Shown here in pieces: positions 1-7,654 of a stretch of DNA of 64,000 nt. Source of the stretch: an uncultured Lewinella sp. Lineage in GTDB: Bacteria; Bacteroidota; Bacteroidia; Chitinophagales; Saprospiraceae. The DNA is taken from assembly GCA_937873655.1 (NCBI GenBank), contig CALMYQ010000059.1:1-64000 (forward strand), given 5' to 3'. The stretch's first letter is position 1. Each line of letters opens with the position of its first letter. The position numbers were made by a program, and so were the translations under genes. The notes beneath the pieces were generated by a model. That model did not search any database. It was not told the origin of the DNA and was given only the letters and a program-made list of their open reading frames with translations.

Positions 1-13
1 CAAAGGCGTGGTT

Positions 14-40
14 ACTTTCTTTTGGGCGCCAAAAGAAAGT
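14..40. repeat. 12-bp palindrome at the left edge; 1-307 otherwise gene-free
   Basis: Two perfect 12-base arms (14-25 and 29-40) flank the 3-base spacer GCG, giving a strong hairpin. A plus-strand reading frame crosses it from base 2 to a stop at 77-79, so the tail of a gene lying left of the window is possible but cannot be shown. From 80 to 307, before the convergent GH18 gene ends, I see no gene. Confidence 0.6.
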
Positions 41-307
41 GACAAGACCAAAGGCAGAGGAAGGAAATTCAAAATGTAAAGGAAAAAATGCGAAAGGTAA
101 AAGTGGGGCGGCCGTTCATTACATAAATCCTGATAACCATTGAAGATGAGAAAAAAGCAAAAGTTGTCAACGGCAATTTGACATCATCCACCCTAATGGG
201 CTGGTTGTGTAGGGGTACCTTCACCCATACAAAAAAACGCAGGACGGTTTTGCGGTCAAATTGAACAGCCTAGGCTTAATGGTTCAATTCAAAGGCTTTA
301 TAATTCA

Positions 308-1285
308 TCATTTCCCATCCCGCACCAACAAAATCTGGTTCAGCAGCGACAATTCCCCTTCCGCGTCTCCCAATAACTGCCAGATCATCACCCCTGCTGC
401 TTTTTTATCCATTGCAAATGCTACTTTTCTGCGGATGGTCGGCATGCCGTTGTAGTAGATCGTTCCGCCGGCGGGCAAGGCCACTTCATCCTGGTTTTCA
501 GCGCCGGGGTAGGCCTTTACAATGTCGCCGTACCGCATGCCGACCGGCGCGCCCGGGCCGAAACCGTACCCGTAAAACGGCAATCCGATCAGCAATTTCC
601 CGGCCGGTATGCCGCGGATATGGTGGTAATAATCAAAATCTTCCTCCACCATTTCATACGGCGAATGCTGGCCGGGCTTTTCGGGGTTCCAGGGCCCTGT
701 CCGGTCGTAACACATGATGTTGATGAAGTCGTATAACGCCAGGGTGGAATCCGCGAGCAGGTCCCCGTTCCAGGCGGCCAGGGCGGCCGTCATCAGCAGG
801 CCGGTCGGTTCCAAAGCAAGGTACAAAGTCTCGACAAACGGTGCGTAATCCGCGTTGATCAGATCGTTCTCAATGTCCACGTCCACTCCGTCAAACCGGT
901 ATTTAACGGCATAATCGCGGATGGCGCCAATGAATGCGGTACGCTTTTCCTCCGTCATCAAATCGCCCAAATAGGCTGGCGGTCCTCCTCCCCCGATGGA
1001 CATGAATACGCGAACGCCGCTTTCATGCGCTTTGTCGATCAGCGCCGGCAATTCGTCATTGTCCCGGAATAACCCCGTCGAATCCGGGTTGATGAAGGCG
1101 AGATTGAGGTCGGTGATCCGGGTGAAATCCATGCCGGCCATGGCAGCTGTCCAATGCCCGTCGCTGGGCAGATAGCCGAGTACCCGGAAGTTCTTACTCT
1201 CCGGCCCCGGGTTTTCCCTGGGCGTGCACGAAAACCAGCCCGCCGCCATCACGGCAAGTGCGAGAATGATGTAGCGTTTGGTCAT
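308..1285 (-). CDS. GH18-family glycosidase (chitinase-like) lipoprotein
   Basis: Predicted glycoside hydrolase family 18 enzyme acting on chitin or other N-acetylglucosamine-containing glycans outside the inner membrane. Residues 1-20 form a lipoprotein signal ending in a WFSC lipobox. The family signature DGVDVDIE is intact near residue 137; its last Glu is the acid/base catalyst in GH18. An SIGGG strand motif lies about 40 residues earlier and a Tyr-Asp region follows, as expected for a TIM barrel. At 325 residues it is a single-domain member without a recognisable carbohydrate-binding module. It lies downstream of the formate dehydrogenase genes on the same strand but is separated from them by 177 bp of repeats, so common transcription is uncertain. 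The exact substrate cannot be read from sequence. Confidence 0.88.
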   Translation of the reverse strand: MTKRYIILALAVMAAGWFSCTPRENPGPESKNFRVLGYLPSDGHWTAAMAGMDFTRITDLNLAFINPDSTGLFRDNDELPALIDKAHESGVRVFMSIGGGGPPAYLGDLMTEEKRTAFIGAIRDYAVKYRFDGVDVDIENDLINADYAPFVETLYLALEPTGLLMTAALAAWNGDLLADSTLALYDFINIMCYDRTGPWNPEKPGQHSPYEMVEEDFDYYHHIRGIPAGKLLIGLPFYGYGFGPGAPVGMRYGDIVKAYPGAENQDEVALPAGGTIYYNGMPTIRRKVAFAMDKKAAGVMIWQLLGDAEGELSLLNQILLVRDGK

Positions 1286-1330
1286 ATTGTAAAAGGCCTG
1301 TTTCAGTGTTAGTTTTCAGCATCAAGTATC

Positions 1331-1463
1331 CTCCGTCCGACGAAGCCTCGGCGTAGTCGGGCAGCACCCAGTATCCAGTATCCAGTATCCAGCATCCAGC
1401 ATCCAGCATCCCCCGTCCGCCATAGCCCTAAGGCGACGGCGGGTAGCGTCCAGTATCCAGCAT
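1331..1463. repeat. REP-like palindromes plus CCAG(T/C)AT heptamer arrays
   Basis: The gap between fdhA and the GH18 gene is almost all repeat. REP-like GC-rich dyads lie at 1331-1361 and 1413-1443. Six tandem heptamers CCAGTAT/CCAGCAT fill 1368-1409 and two more fill 1450-1463. The last heptamer touches the fdhA stop codon (1463-1465). Related dyads recur at 59157 and 59542. Confidence 0.85.
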
Positions 1464-4192
1464 CACTTCTCAATCCGCACCGACACCACCTTATACTCCG
1501 GACAATTCGCCTCCGTATCATGGATATCCGAGGTCACATTATTCACCATGAGTTCCGGGAAGTGGAAAGTCGTGCTCAGGATACCCGGTTTCACCTCATC
1601 GGTGATGTGCGCCTTGCTGGGCACCTGGCCGCGCGGAGAGATCAGCCGCACCATTTCGCCTTCCCGGATGCCATTCTTGCGGGCATCTTCCGGATTGATG
1701 AGCAGCAGGTCTTCGGTAACGATCCGTGCGTTATTGGTCCGCCGGGTCATGGTGCCGCTGTTGTAGTGTTCCAGCACCCGGTTGGTGGTCAGTATGAACG
1801 GGTATTCTTCCGCATGATCGAGCTCCGGGGTTTCCATGAAATCGCGGAAAACGAGCCGGCCTTTACCGCGTTTGAAGGTTTCGGTATGCAGGATCTTGGT
1901 GTCCTTTCCTTCGGGTGTGACGGGCCATTGTTTGCCTTGCTCGCCGAGTTCGTCCCAGCGGATGCCGGCAAAGAAAGGCACGATAGCGGAGATCTCCTCC
2001 AACATGCCTTTGGCGGTATAAGGCCGCTGGGGATAGCCCATCCGGTTCATGATCTCTACCAGGATCTGACCGTCGGGTTTGGATTCCCCGATGGGTTCCA
2101 CTACGCGGTTGACGCGCTGTACGCGGCGCTCGCCGTTGGTAAAGGTCCCCTCCTTTTCGAGGAAGGAAGCCCCCGGCAGGATGACGTCGGCGTATTTGGA
2201 GGTCTCGGTCATAAACAGTTCCTGTACCACAAGGAAATCCAGGGCCTCCAATGCTCGGATCACCTTCTGTGAATTGGGGTCCGATTGCACCACATCTTCG
2301 CCGATGATCCACATGGCCCTGAGCTTGCCGGTCAGTGCGGAGTCGTACATTTCGGGAATGGTGTAGCCTATTTTATCGGAAACGGGCCGGCCGTAGAAAT
2401 CTGTGAATTTACGAACCATATCCGGGTTGGTCACATCCAGATATCCGGCGCCCTGATAGGGTTGCACGCCCATATCGGCCATACCCTGCACATTGTTTTG
2501 CCCGCGCAGCGGATTGACCCCGCAGCCGGGTTTACCCACGTTACCGGTGATCATGGCCAGGTCCGCGATCAGCATCACGGCGTAGGTGCCCTGGTAATGC
2601 TCGGTGACACCCAGCCCGTGAAACGACATGGCCGCCGGGGCTTTGGCATATGCGATGGCTGCTTCACGCACCTGTTCGCGCGGCACACCCGAAACGGCTT
2701 CCAGTTCGTCAATATTCAGGTTCAGGATATTGTTGCGGAAATCCTCGTACCCCTCGGTCCGGTTGGCGATGAATCCGGCGTCTTCCAGTCCTTCTTTCAG
2801 GATGTAGTACATCATCATGTTCAATACGGCGACATTGGTGCCGGGTCGCAGCTGGAGGTGGTGATCGGCATACCGGGCGATCTCCGTTTTCCTCGGGTCG
2901 AGCACGATCAGCGTTTTGCCTTTCATGGCCTGTTGCTTGATCTTGGCGCCGGTAACGGGGTGGGCTTCCGTCGGATTGGCGCCGACGACCAGCATAGCGC
3001 TCGTCCATTTCAGGTCGGCGATGGAATTGGTGGCGGCTCCCGTGCCGAAGGTCCGTTGCATGCCGATCGCGGTCGGGGAGTGGCAAACCCGGGCGCAACC
3101 GTCGATGTTGTTGGTGCCGATGACAGCCCGGATGAATTTCTGCATCAGGTAATTTTCCTCGTTGGTGCAACGGGCGGAAGATATCCCCGCAATGAAATCG
3201 GGGCCGCTTTCTTCCCGGATCTGCGTCAGTTTTTCAGCAATGTAGTCATAGGCTTCCTCCCAGGTGGCGCGTTCGAATTGGCCGTTTCGCTTGATCAGCG
3301 GGTGCTGAAGCCGGTCGGGATGCTTGTAAAAAGCAAAAGCGTACCGCCCCTTGAGGCAGGTATGCCCGCTGTTGACCTCTGCATCAAAAGGCGCCTGGAT
3401 GCTCATGATCTTGTTGCCGGTCGCTTTGACCGCCAGGTTGCAACCCACGCCGCAGTACGTGCAGACCGTCCGCACCTCCTTCTGGGCTGACACCGATTTG
3501 GACTGATATATATCGGAAATCGCGGAGGTCGGGCAGGCTTGCGCACAAGCCCCGCAGGACACGCAATCCGATTCAAAGAATGATTCATTCATTCCCTTGA
3601 TGATCGCACTGTCGAAACCGCGGCCGGCGACACTGAGCACGAATTGCCCCTGCACCTCGTCGCAAGCCCGCACGCAGCGATAACACATGATGCACTTTGA
3701 CAGATCGGAGGTCATATAGGGATGGCTCAGGTCCTTGGTCCGGTCGAGATGGTTTTTGCCCTCCGGATACCGCACCTTGCGGATGCCGACGCGGGCCGCC
3801 ACATCCTGCAATTCGCAATTGCCGTTCACTTCGCAGGTGAGGCAGTCGAGCGGGTGGTCGGTTAGGACCAGTTCCATGATATTGCGCCGCAGCTTCTGCA
3901 CGCTTTCCGAATCCGGATAGATCATCATGCCCTCTTCGATAGGCGTATGGCAGGAAGCGACAGTTTTCAATCCGCCGTTCCCGGGCCGGGCCACTTCCAC
4001 GCTGCATACGCGGCAGGCGCCGAACGGTTCCAGGTTGGGCGCGTCGCAGAGGGTGGGTACGCAGTCTTCGCCCATATGGCGTTTCAGGAATGCCAGGATC
4101 GTTTCGCCGGGGCGGATTTCACAGGCCGTTCCGTCGATATAGGCAACCCGCATATCGGTTGATTTTTCTGATTTGGGTGCTGCAGCAATCAT
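1463..4192 (-). CDS. fdhA: NAD-linked formate dehydrogenase, alpha subunit (Mo/W-bis-MGD)
   Basis: Catalytic subunit oxidising formate to CO2. Domain order: NuoG-like [2Fe-2S] domain (Cys49, Cys60, Cys63, Cys81), His-Cys cluster region (His113, Cys117, Cys120, Cys126), two ferredoxin 4Fe-4S clusters (Cys167/170/173/177 and Cys210/213/216/220), then the molybdopterin oxidoreductase part with its own 4Fe-4S (Cys244, Cys247, Cys251, Cys279). The active site reads Cys370-His371, matching the Sec/Cys-His pair of formate dehydrogenases, so this is a cysteine, non-selenium form. The 909-residue length fits FdsA-type soluble enzymes. It follows the diaphorase subunit gene by 76 bp and is surely co-transcribed with it. 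No fdhD or cofactor-synthesis gene lies nearby. Formate dehydrogenase is much more likely than NuoG because of the Cys-His pair. Confidence 0.93.
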   Translation of the reverse strand: MIAAAPKSEKSTDMRVAYIDGTACEIRPGETILAFLKRHMGEDCVPTLCDAPNLEPFGACRVCSVEVARPGNGGLKTVASCHTPIEEGMMIYPDSESVQKLRRNIMELVLTDHPLDCLTCEVNGNCELQDVAARVGIRKVRYPEGKNHLDRTKDLSHPYMTSDLSKCIMCYRCVRACDEVQGQFVLSVAGRGFDSAIIKGMNESFFESDCVSCGACAQACPTSAISDIYQSKSVSAQKEVRTVCTYCGVGCNLAVKATGNKIMSIQAPFDAEVNSGHTCLKGRYAFAFYKHPDRLQHPLIKRNGQFERATWEEAYDYIAEKLTQIREESGPDFIAGISSARCTNEENYLMQKFIRAVIGTNNIDGCARVCHSPTAIGMQRTFGTGAATNSIADLKWTSAMLVVGANPTEAHPVTGAKIKQQAMKGKTLIVLDPRKTEIARYADHHLQLRPGTNVAVLNMMMYYILKEGLEDAGFIANRTEGYEDFRNNILNLNIDELEAVSGVPREQVREAAIAYAKAPAAMSFHGLGVTEHYQGTYAVMLIADLAMITGNVGKPGCGVNPLRGQNNVQGMADMGVQPYQGAGYLDVTNPDMVRKFTDFYGRPVSDKIGYTIPEMYDSALTGKLRAMWIIGEDVVQSDPNSQKVIRALEALDFLVVQELFMTETSKYADVILPGASFLEKEGTFTNGERRVQRVNRVVEPIGESKPDGQILVEIMNRMGYPQRPYTAKGMLEEISAIVPFFAGIRWDELGEQGKQWPVTPEGKDTKILHTETFKRGKGRLVFRDFMETPELDHAEEYPFILTTNRVLEHYNSGTMTRRTNNARIVTEDLLLINPEDARKNGIREGEMVRLISPRGQVPSKAHITDEVKPGILSTTFHFPELMVNNVTSDIHDTEANCPEYKVVSVRIEK

Positions 4193-4268
4193 AATTTCTT
4201 ATTTGGCGGTCGAAGATCCTTCGGCGGTGAACGGACTTCCGTTTATCGCCGAACGAAGATCGCCGGGA

Positions 4269-5948
4269 TTATTCAAAATAAGGGGCCAGTTCGTCTTTGA
4301 ACCAGGTCAGGGCATTGCGGACCGGTAGCGGGATGCCGCCGCCGAGGGCGCACAGGGAGCCTTTGGCGAGGGTATCCACCAGGTCGTTGAACAATTCGGC
4401 GTTGATCCGGTACGATTCGGCCTGGGCTTTGTGCAACATTTCCCGGCCGCGGACCGACCCGATCCGGCAGGGAAAGCATTTCCCGCAACTCTCATGAGCG
4501 GTGAAGGCGAACAGGTGTTCCACGTACCGCACCATCGGATACGATTCCGGAATGCCGATCACGGAAGCGTGACCGAGCAGGAAACTGTTTTGGGCAAAGG
4601 ATTCAAAGTCGACGGTCAGGTCCGGGATCTTTTCCACCGGCACCAGTCCGCCCAGGGGGCCGCCGATATGCAATGCCTTGACCGGGATCCGGGATCCGCC
4701 GCCGAGGGTTTCCACCACTTTGGCGAGCGGCGTGCCCATGTCCACCTCATAGAGCCCGGGGGTATTGAATGAACTGTCGAGCGACAAAAGCTTGGTACCC
4801 GTAGAATGCTGGGTACCGACCGCCGCGAATTTTTCCCCGCCGTTGACGAGGATATAATAGAGATTGGCCAGCGTTTCGACGTTGTTCACCACGGTCGGTT
4901 TGCCGAACAATCCTTCCTGCGCAGGATAAGGCGGGCGAACCCGCACTTCGGGGCGTTTGCCTTCGATGGATTGCAACAGGGCGGTTTCCTCCCCGCAAAT
5001 ATACGCGCCCTGAGCCTTGATCAGCTTGAAATGGAAGTTGAAATCACTGCCCAGGATGCGGTCGCCGTTCAAACCGGCTTCCGTCAGCCCGTTGATGGCC
5101 TCCCGGATCACGGCGATCGACTCGGGGTATTCGGCCCGGATATAGATGACGCCCCGTTCGGCGCCGGCGGCATACCCGGCTATGAGCATACCCAGGAGTA
5201 CGGCATAAGGCCGCTCTTCCATCAGGTAACGGTCGGAAAATGCCCCGGGGTCGCCTTCGTCGGCATTACAAACGATGAATCGCGGTTCGCCGGCCGCTTT
5301 CCGGCAGGCATCCAGCTTGAACGCGATGGGGAATCCCGCGCCGCCTCTGCCCCGCAGCCCCGATTTGCGAACGGTTTCCACCAGCGACTCCGGCGAGTCG
5401 TTCAGCATTTTGGCGATGACCGGCTTGCAGGCTTCCGGTTCGGGAAAAGGCGCGGTCAGTATGGGGGTGCCCAGGGCGCCGACCCGGTAACGGTCTATGC
5501 CGTTCGATGCTTTTCCAGCGACAATATCGGCTATTTCTGCGGGTTGGCAGGCGCTGAAGTTCTGACCGTTGAAATGGAAAGCGCCGTTCTCGTGGCAACG
5601 GCCCAGGCAACACATTTCGCCGATCTCATCCGGTTGAAAATGCCGGAGCAGTTCCGCTTTGACGGCGTCCTGGGTGCCGGCCAGCAGGCAGGCGCTGCCG
5701 TTGCAGGTATAGACTTTCTTGTTCCGGTTGTCCGGTTTGGTAAAATCGTAGAAAGTGGCGGTTCCGTAAATGTTGGCGTTGCCGACCAGGAATTCATCGG
5801 CCAGTTGCCGGAGCGCTTCCTTGTCAGCGGGGCCGGATTCCTCGGTCAGGCCGGCAATCCGTTCGAAAAGGTTGTTGGTCAAGCCTTTGCCTTTCCTGCC
5901 GGCCAGTGCAGTTAGGTTTTTGGACATTTTGGTCAGGTTTGGAGACAA
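4269..5948 (-). CDS. Formate dehydrogenase diaphorase subunit, NuoE-NuoF fusion
   Basis: Electron-transfer subunit passing electrons from the formate dehydrogenase alpha subunit to NAD+. Residues 1-140 are a NuoE/FdsG-like thioredoxin-fold domain with a [2Fe-2S] Cys set (Cys82, Cys87, Cys114, Cys118). The remainder is NuoF/FdsB-like: a glycine-rich FMN/NADH site (RGRGGAGFP) and a late CGKCFPCR 4Fe-4S motif. In FdsABG enzymes these two parts are separate proteins; here they are one 559-residue chain. It is the first gene of the two-gene operon. The extreme N-terminus (MSPNLTKMSKNL) also offers an internal Met at position 8. It could be confused with a complex I subunit, but the adjoining molybdoenzyme settles the role. 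Confidence 0.9.
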   Translation of the reverse strand: MSPNLTKMSKNLTALAGRKGKGLTNNLFERIAGLTEESGPADKEALRQLADEFLVGNANIYGTATFYDFTKPDNRNKKVYTCNGSACLLAGTQDAVKAELLRHFQPDEIGEMCCLGRCHENGAFHFNGQNFSACQPAEIADIVAGKASNGIDRYRVGALGTPILTAPFPEPEACKPVIAKMLNDSPESLVETVRKSGLRGRGGAGFPIAFKLDACRKAAGEPRFIVCNADEGDPGAFSDRYLMEERPYAVLLGMLIAGYAAGAERGVIYIRAEYPESIAVIREAINGLTEAGLNGDRILGSDFNFHFKLIKAQGAYICGEETALLQSIEGKRPEVRVRPPYPAQEGLFGKPTVVNNVETLANLYYILVNGGEKFAAVGTQHSTGTKLLSLDSSFNTPGLYEVDMGTPLAKVVETLGGGSRIPVKALHIGGPLGGLVPVEKIPDLTVDFESFAQNSFLLGHASVIGIPESYPMVRYVEHLFAFTAHESCGKCFPCRIGSVRGREMLHKAQAESYRINAELFNDLVDTLAKGSLCALGGGIPLPVRNALTWFKDELAPYFE

Positions 5949-6044
5949 TCAAGTTGAAAATTACGCTTAATCCGGGGAATTTCCAAATTGTGCGGGGTCT
6001 CCACAAGGGCTGTTCCGGCTATTCGTGGACAGTGCGTACAGTCG

Positions 6045-6283
6045 TCAAGCCCCTTGTCTCACCTGGGTCGGCGTCCGGCCGAATGCTTTCTTAAAGGCAA
6101 ACGAGAAATGGGAGAGGTCTTCAAAGCCCAGCTCCAGGTAAACATCGGCTTTCCTTTTCAGGGAGCGCAAAGTTGTTTTTACGTTGTACCCTTTTTGCAG
6201 CAATTGCAGGATGACGTGTATCCCGACGAAACCGTCCCTCCTGTCACCAATACGGTTTTTCCTGTTGTTTCCGGATTTTCCAT
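6045..6283 (-). pseudogene. Decayed fusion: SDR N-terminus joined to an AraC C-terminal helix
   Basis: From the ATG at 6283 the frame reads MENPETTGKTVLVTGGT, a typical NAD(P)-binding start of an extended short-chain dehydrogenase. A 1-base frameshift follows; the next frame then continues with GFVGIHVILQLLQKGYNV. Without a break this runs into GFEDLSHFSFAFKKAFGRTP and a stop at 6045, which is the last helix of an AraC-family DNA-binding domain. So two unrelated gene ends are joined and frameshifted. No functional product is expected. The piece lies between the formate dehydrogenase operon and a transglutaminase-like gene and probably marks a deletion between an araC-type gene and an SDR gene. 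Confidence 0.75.
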
Positions 6284-6387
6284 TTGTTATCGTTTTTTTA
6301 CGACACAAATTTCGTCCTGAATGATCAACCGCAGGTTTGTTGAAAAGTTCAGATTTACTTTGTTGATTGGTCCAAAAGTACGGGCAA

Positions 6388-7572
6388 TTATTTGCTGTCG
6401 CCCTTGCTGCCGGTATCCTTTTCCCGTTTTTTTTCACCGGGCAGTACCCAGAACTGGTCCGGGTTGTTGGTCTTGTAGGTTTTGAAGGTAACGCCCGGGT
6501 TTTGATATTTTCTTTCGGATATCTTAGGCGTTTGCCGGTACCCATCCAGCGGGAGCAGTTCGACGTATTCGAATTTTTTGCCGTCCAGTCTGGTCTCATA
6601 ATCGTACTCGCTCCTCACCGGGCATTCGAGGCGGTACAGGTTTTTCGCCATATACTCCAGCAGGTAGTAGTCTTTGGTGGTCGTAGACCGGTTGTTCCAG
6701 TTCGCATCCGGGTTCAGGATCACAGTTTTCCCGTTGATCACCCGTTCCCGGACCTCTTCCAGGCCTAGCAAAACCCCGTTCTCATCCATGATGTAGGCGT
6801 CATTGGTGGGGTCCATCCAGACCCATTTGTTCAGTTCGGTGGAGTAGACCATGTTGATGACGTGGCAGTCGTCGAAAACGGAATCCTTGGGCATGCAGGT
6901 CACAAACCTCGACTTGATGCCCAGCGCCAGGTAACATTCGTTCAGCACGGTAGCCAGGCCGCGGCAATTCAGGCCCCGGTTCCCGGCCTTACATTCCCGG
7001 ATCATGCTCATTGCATTTTTCACCACCGGATTTTCGTGGTTACCGTCGTGCGGGATCAGGTCGTGTATCCAGTGCATCAGGTTGATGATCTTCAGGATCT
7101 CGGTTCCCTGACCCGCGATCGAATCCAGGTTCAAGGCCTGCCGCAAGGTTTTGAGTTCGGCAGCTGAAGAATCCTGGTAATAGAATTCGGGGATATCTGT
7201 ATGGTCCTTATAATTGTAAACCGCAGCTCCTTTCAAAATATCCAGATGGGACGGCACATACTTGATTTGCGTAAATGCCGAATCTTTCCCGTTCAGCAAG
7301 ATGACAAAATCATAAACCCCTCCTTTTTCAATCCTGAAGCTGATGGAATCCTTATCGGTGTAGAAAGTAACGCTTTCGCCTACAACACTGGTGGTGTAAA
7401 CATCGGGCCTGGCTTCCGGTACGATGGTCCACTGCCCCGGGTAGAATTCTTTTCCCTCCCGGATATCCACCTGGTCGGAGGCGGCCCGAATAACGGGCAA
7501 CTGCCCTTGCGCGGTAAGGGATTGCAGGATGGCGAACGCCGTGGCGAAGCAGAACAGGATTTTGGATTTCAT
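6388..7572 (-). CDS. Secreted transglutaminase-like (papain-fold) protein
   Basis: 394 residues with a Sec signal peptide (cut near residues 20-23). Residues about 180-260 carry a transglutaminase-like core with the expected triad: Cys in NCRGLA, His in CHVINMVY, Asp in DPTND. The domain usually acts as a protease, peptide-modifying enzyme or bare scaffold in bacteria; the full triad here suggests activity. The flanking parts have no family I recognise, and the C-terminus is very basic and Lys/Gly rich. It stands alone between the SDR remnant and a GH43 gene, both on the same strand. Substrate unknown. Confidence 0.8.
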   Translation of the reverse strand: MKSKILFCFATAFAILQSLTAQGQLPVIRAASDQVDIREGKEFYPGQWTIVPEARPDVYTTSVVGESVTFYTDKDSISFRIEKGGVYDFVILLNGKDSAFTQIKYVPSHLDILKGAAVYNYKDHTDIPEFYYQDSSAAELKTLRQALNLDSIAGQGTEILKIINLMHWIHDLIPHDGNHENPVVKNAMSMIRECKAGNRGLNCRGLATVLNECYLALGIKSRFVTCMPKDSVFDDCHVINMVYSTELNKWVWMDPTNDAYIMDENGVLLGLEEVRERVINGKTVILNPDANWNNRSTTTKDYYLLEYMAKNLYRLECPVRSEYDYETRLDGKKFEYVELLPLDGYRQTPKISERKYQNPGVTFKTYKTNNPDQFWVLPGEKKREKDTGSKGDSK

Positions 7573-7654
7573 GGCCGCTTTTGGTTTATAATATAAGTCA
7601 AAAAAGAAACGATTGTGATCACGATTATCTGCAAAAACAAGTTTTTTTAACTAT

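Noticed and set aside
2285..3490. 401-codon open frame on the plus strand
   Set aside because: It lies wholly antisense to fdhA; its composition follows from high GC3 codons of the real gene and it matches no family.
4806..5915. 369-codon plus-strand frame
   Set aside because: Antisense shadow of the NuoE-NuoF fusion gene.
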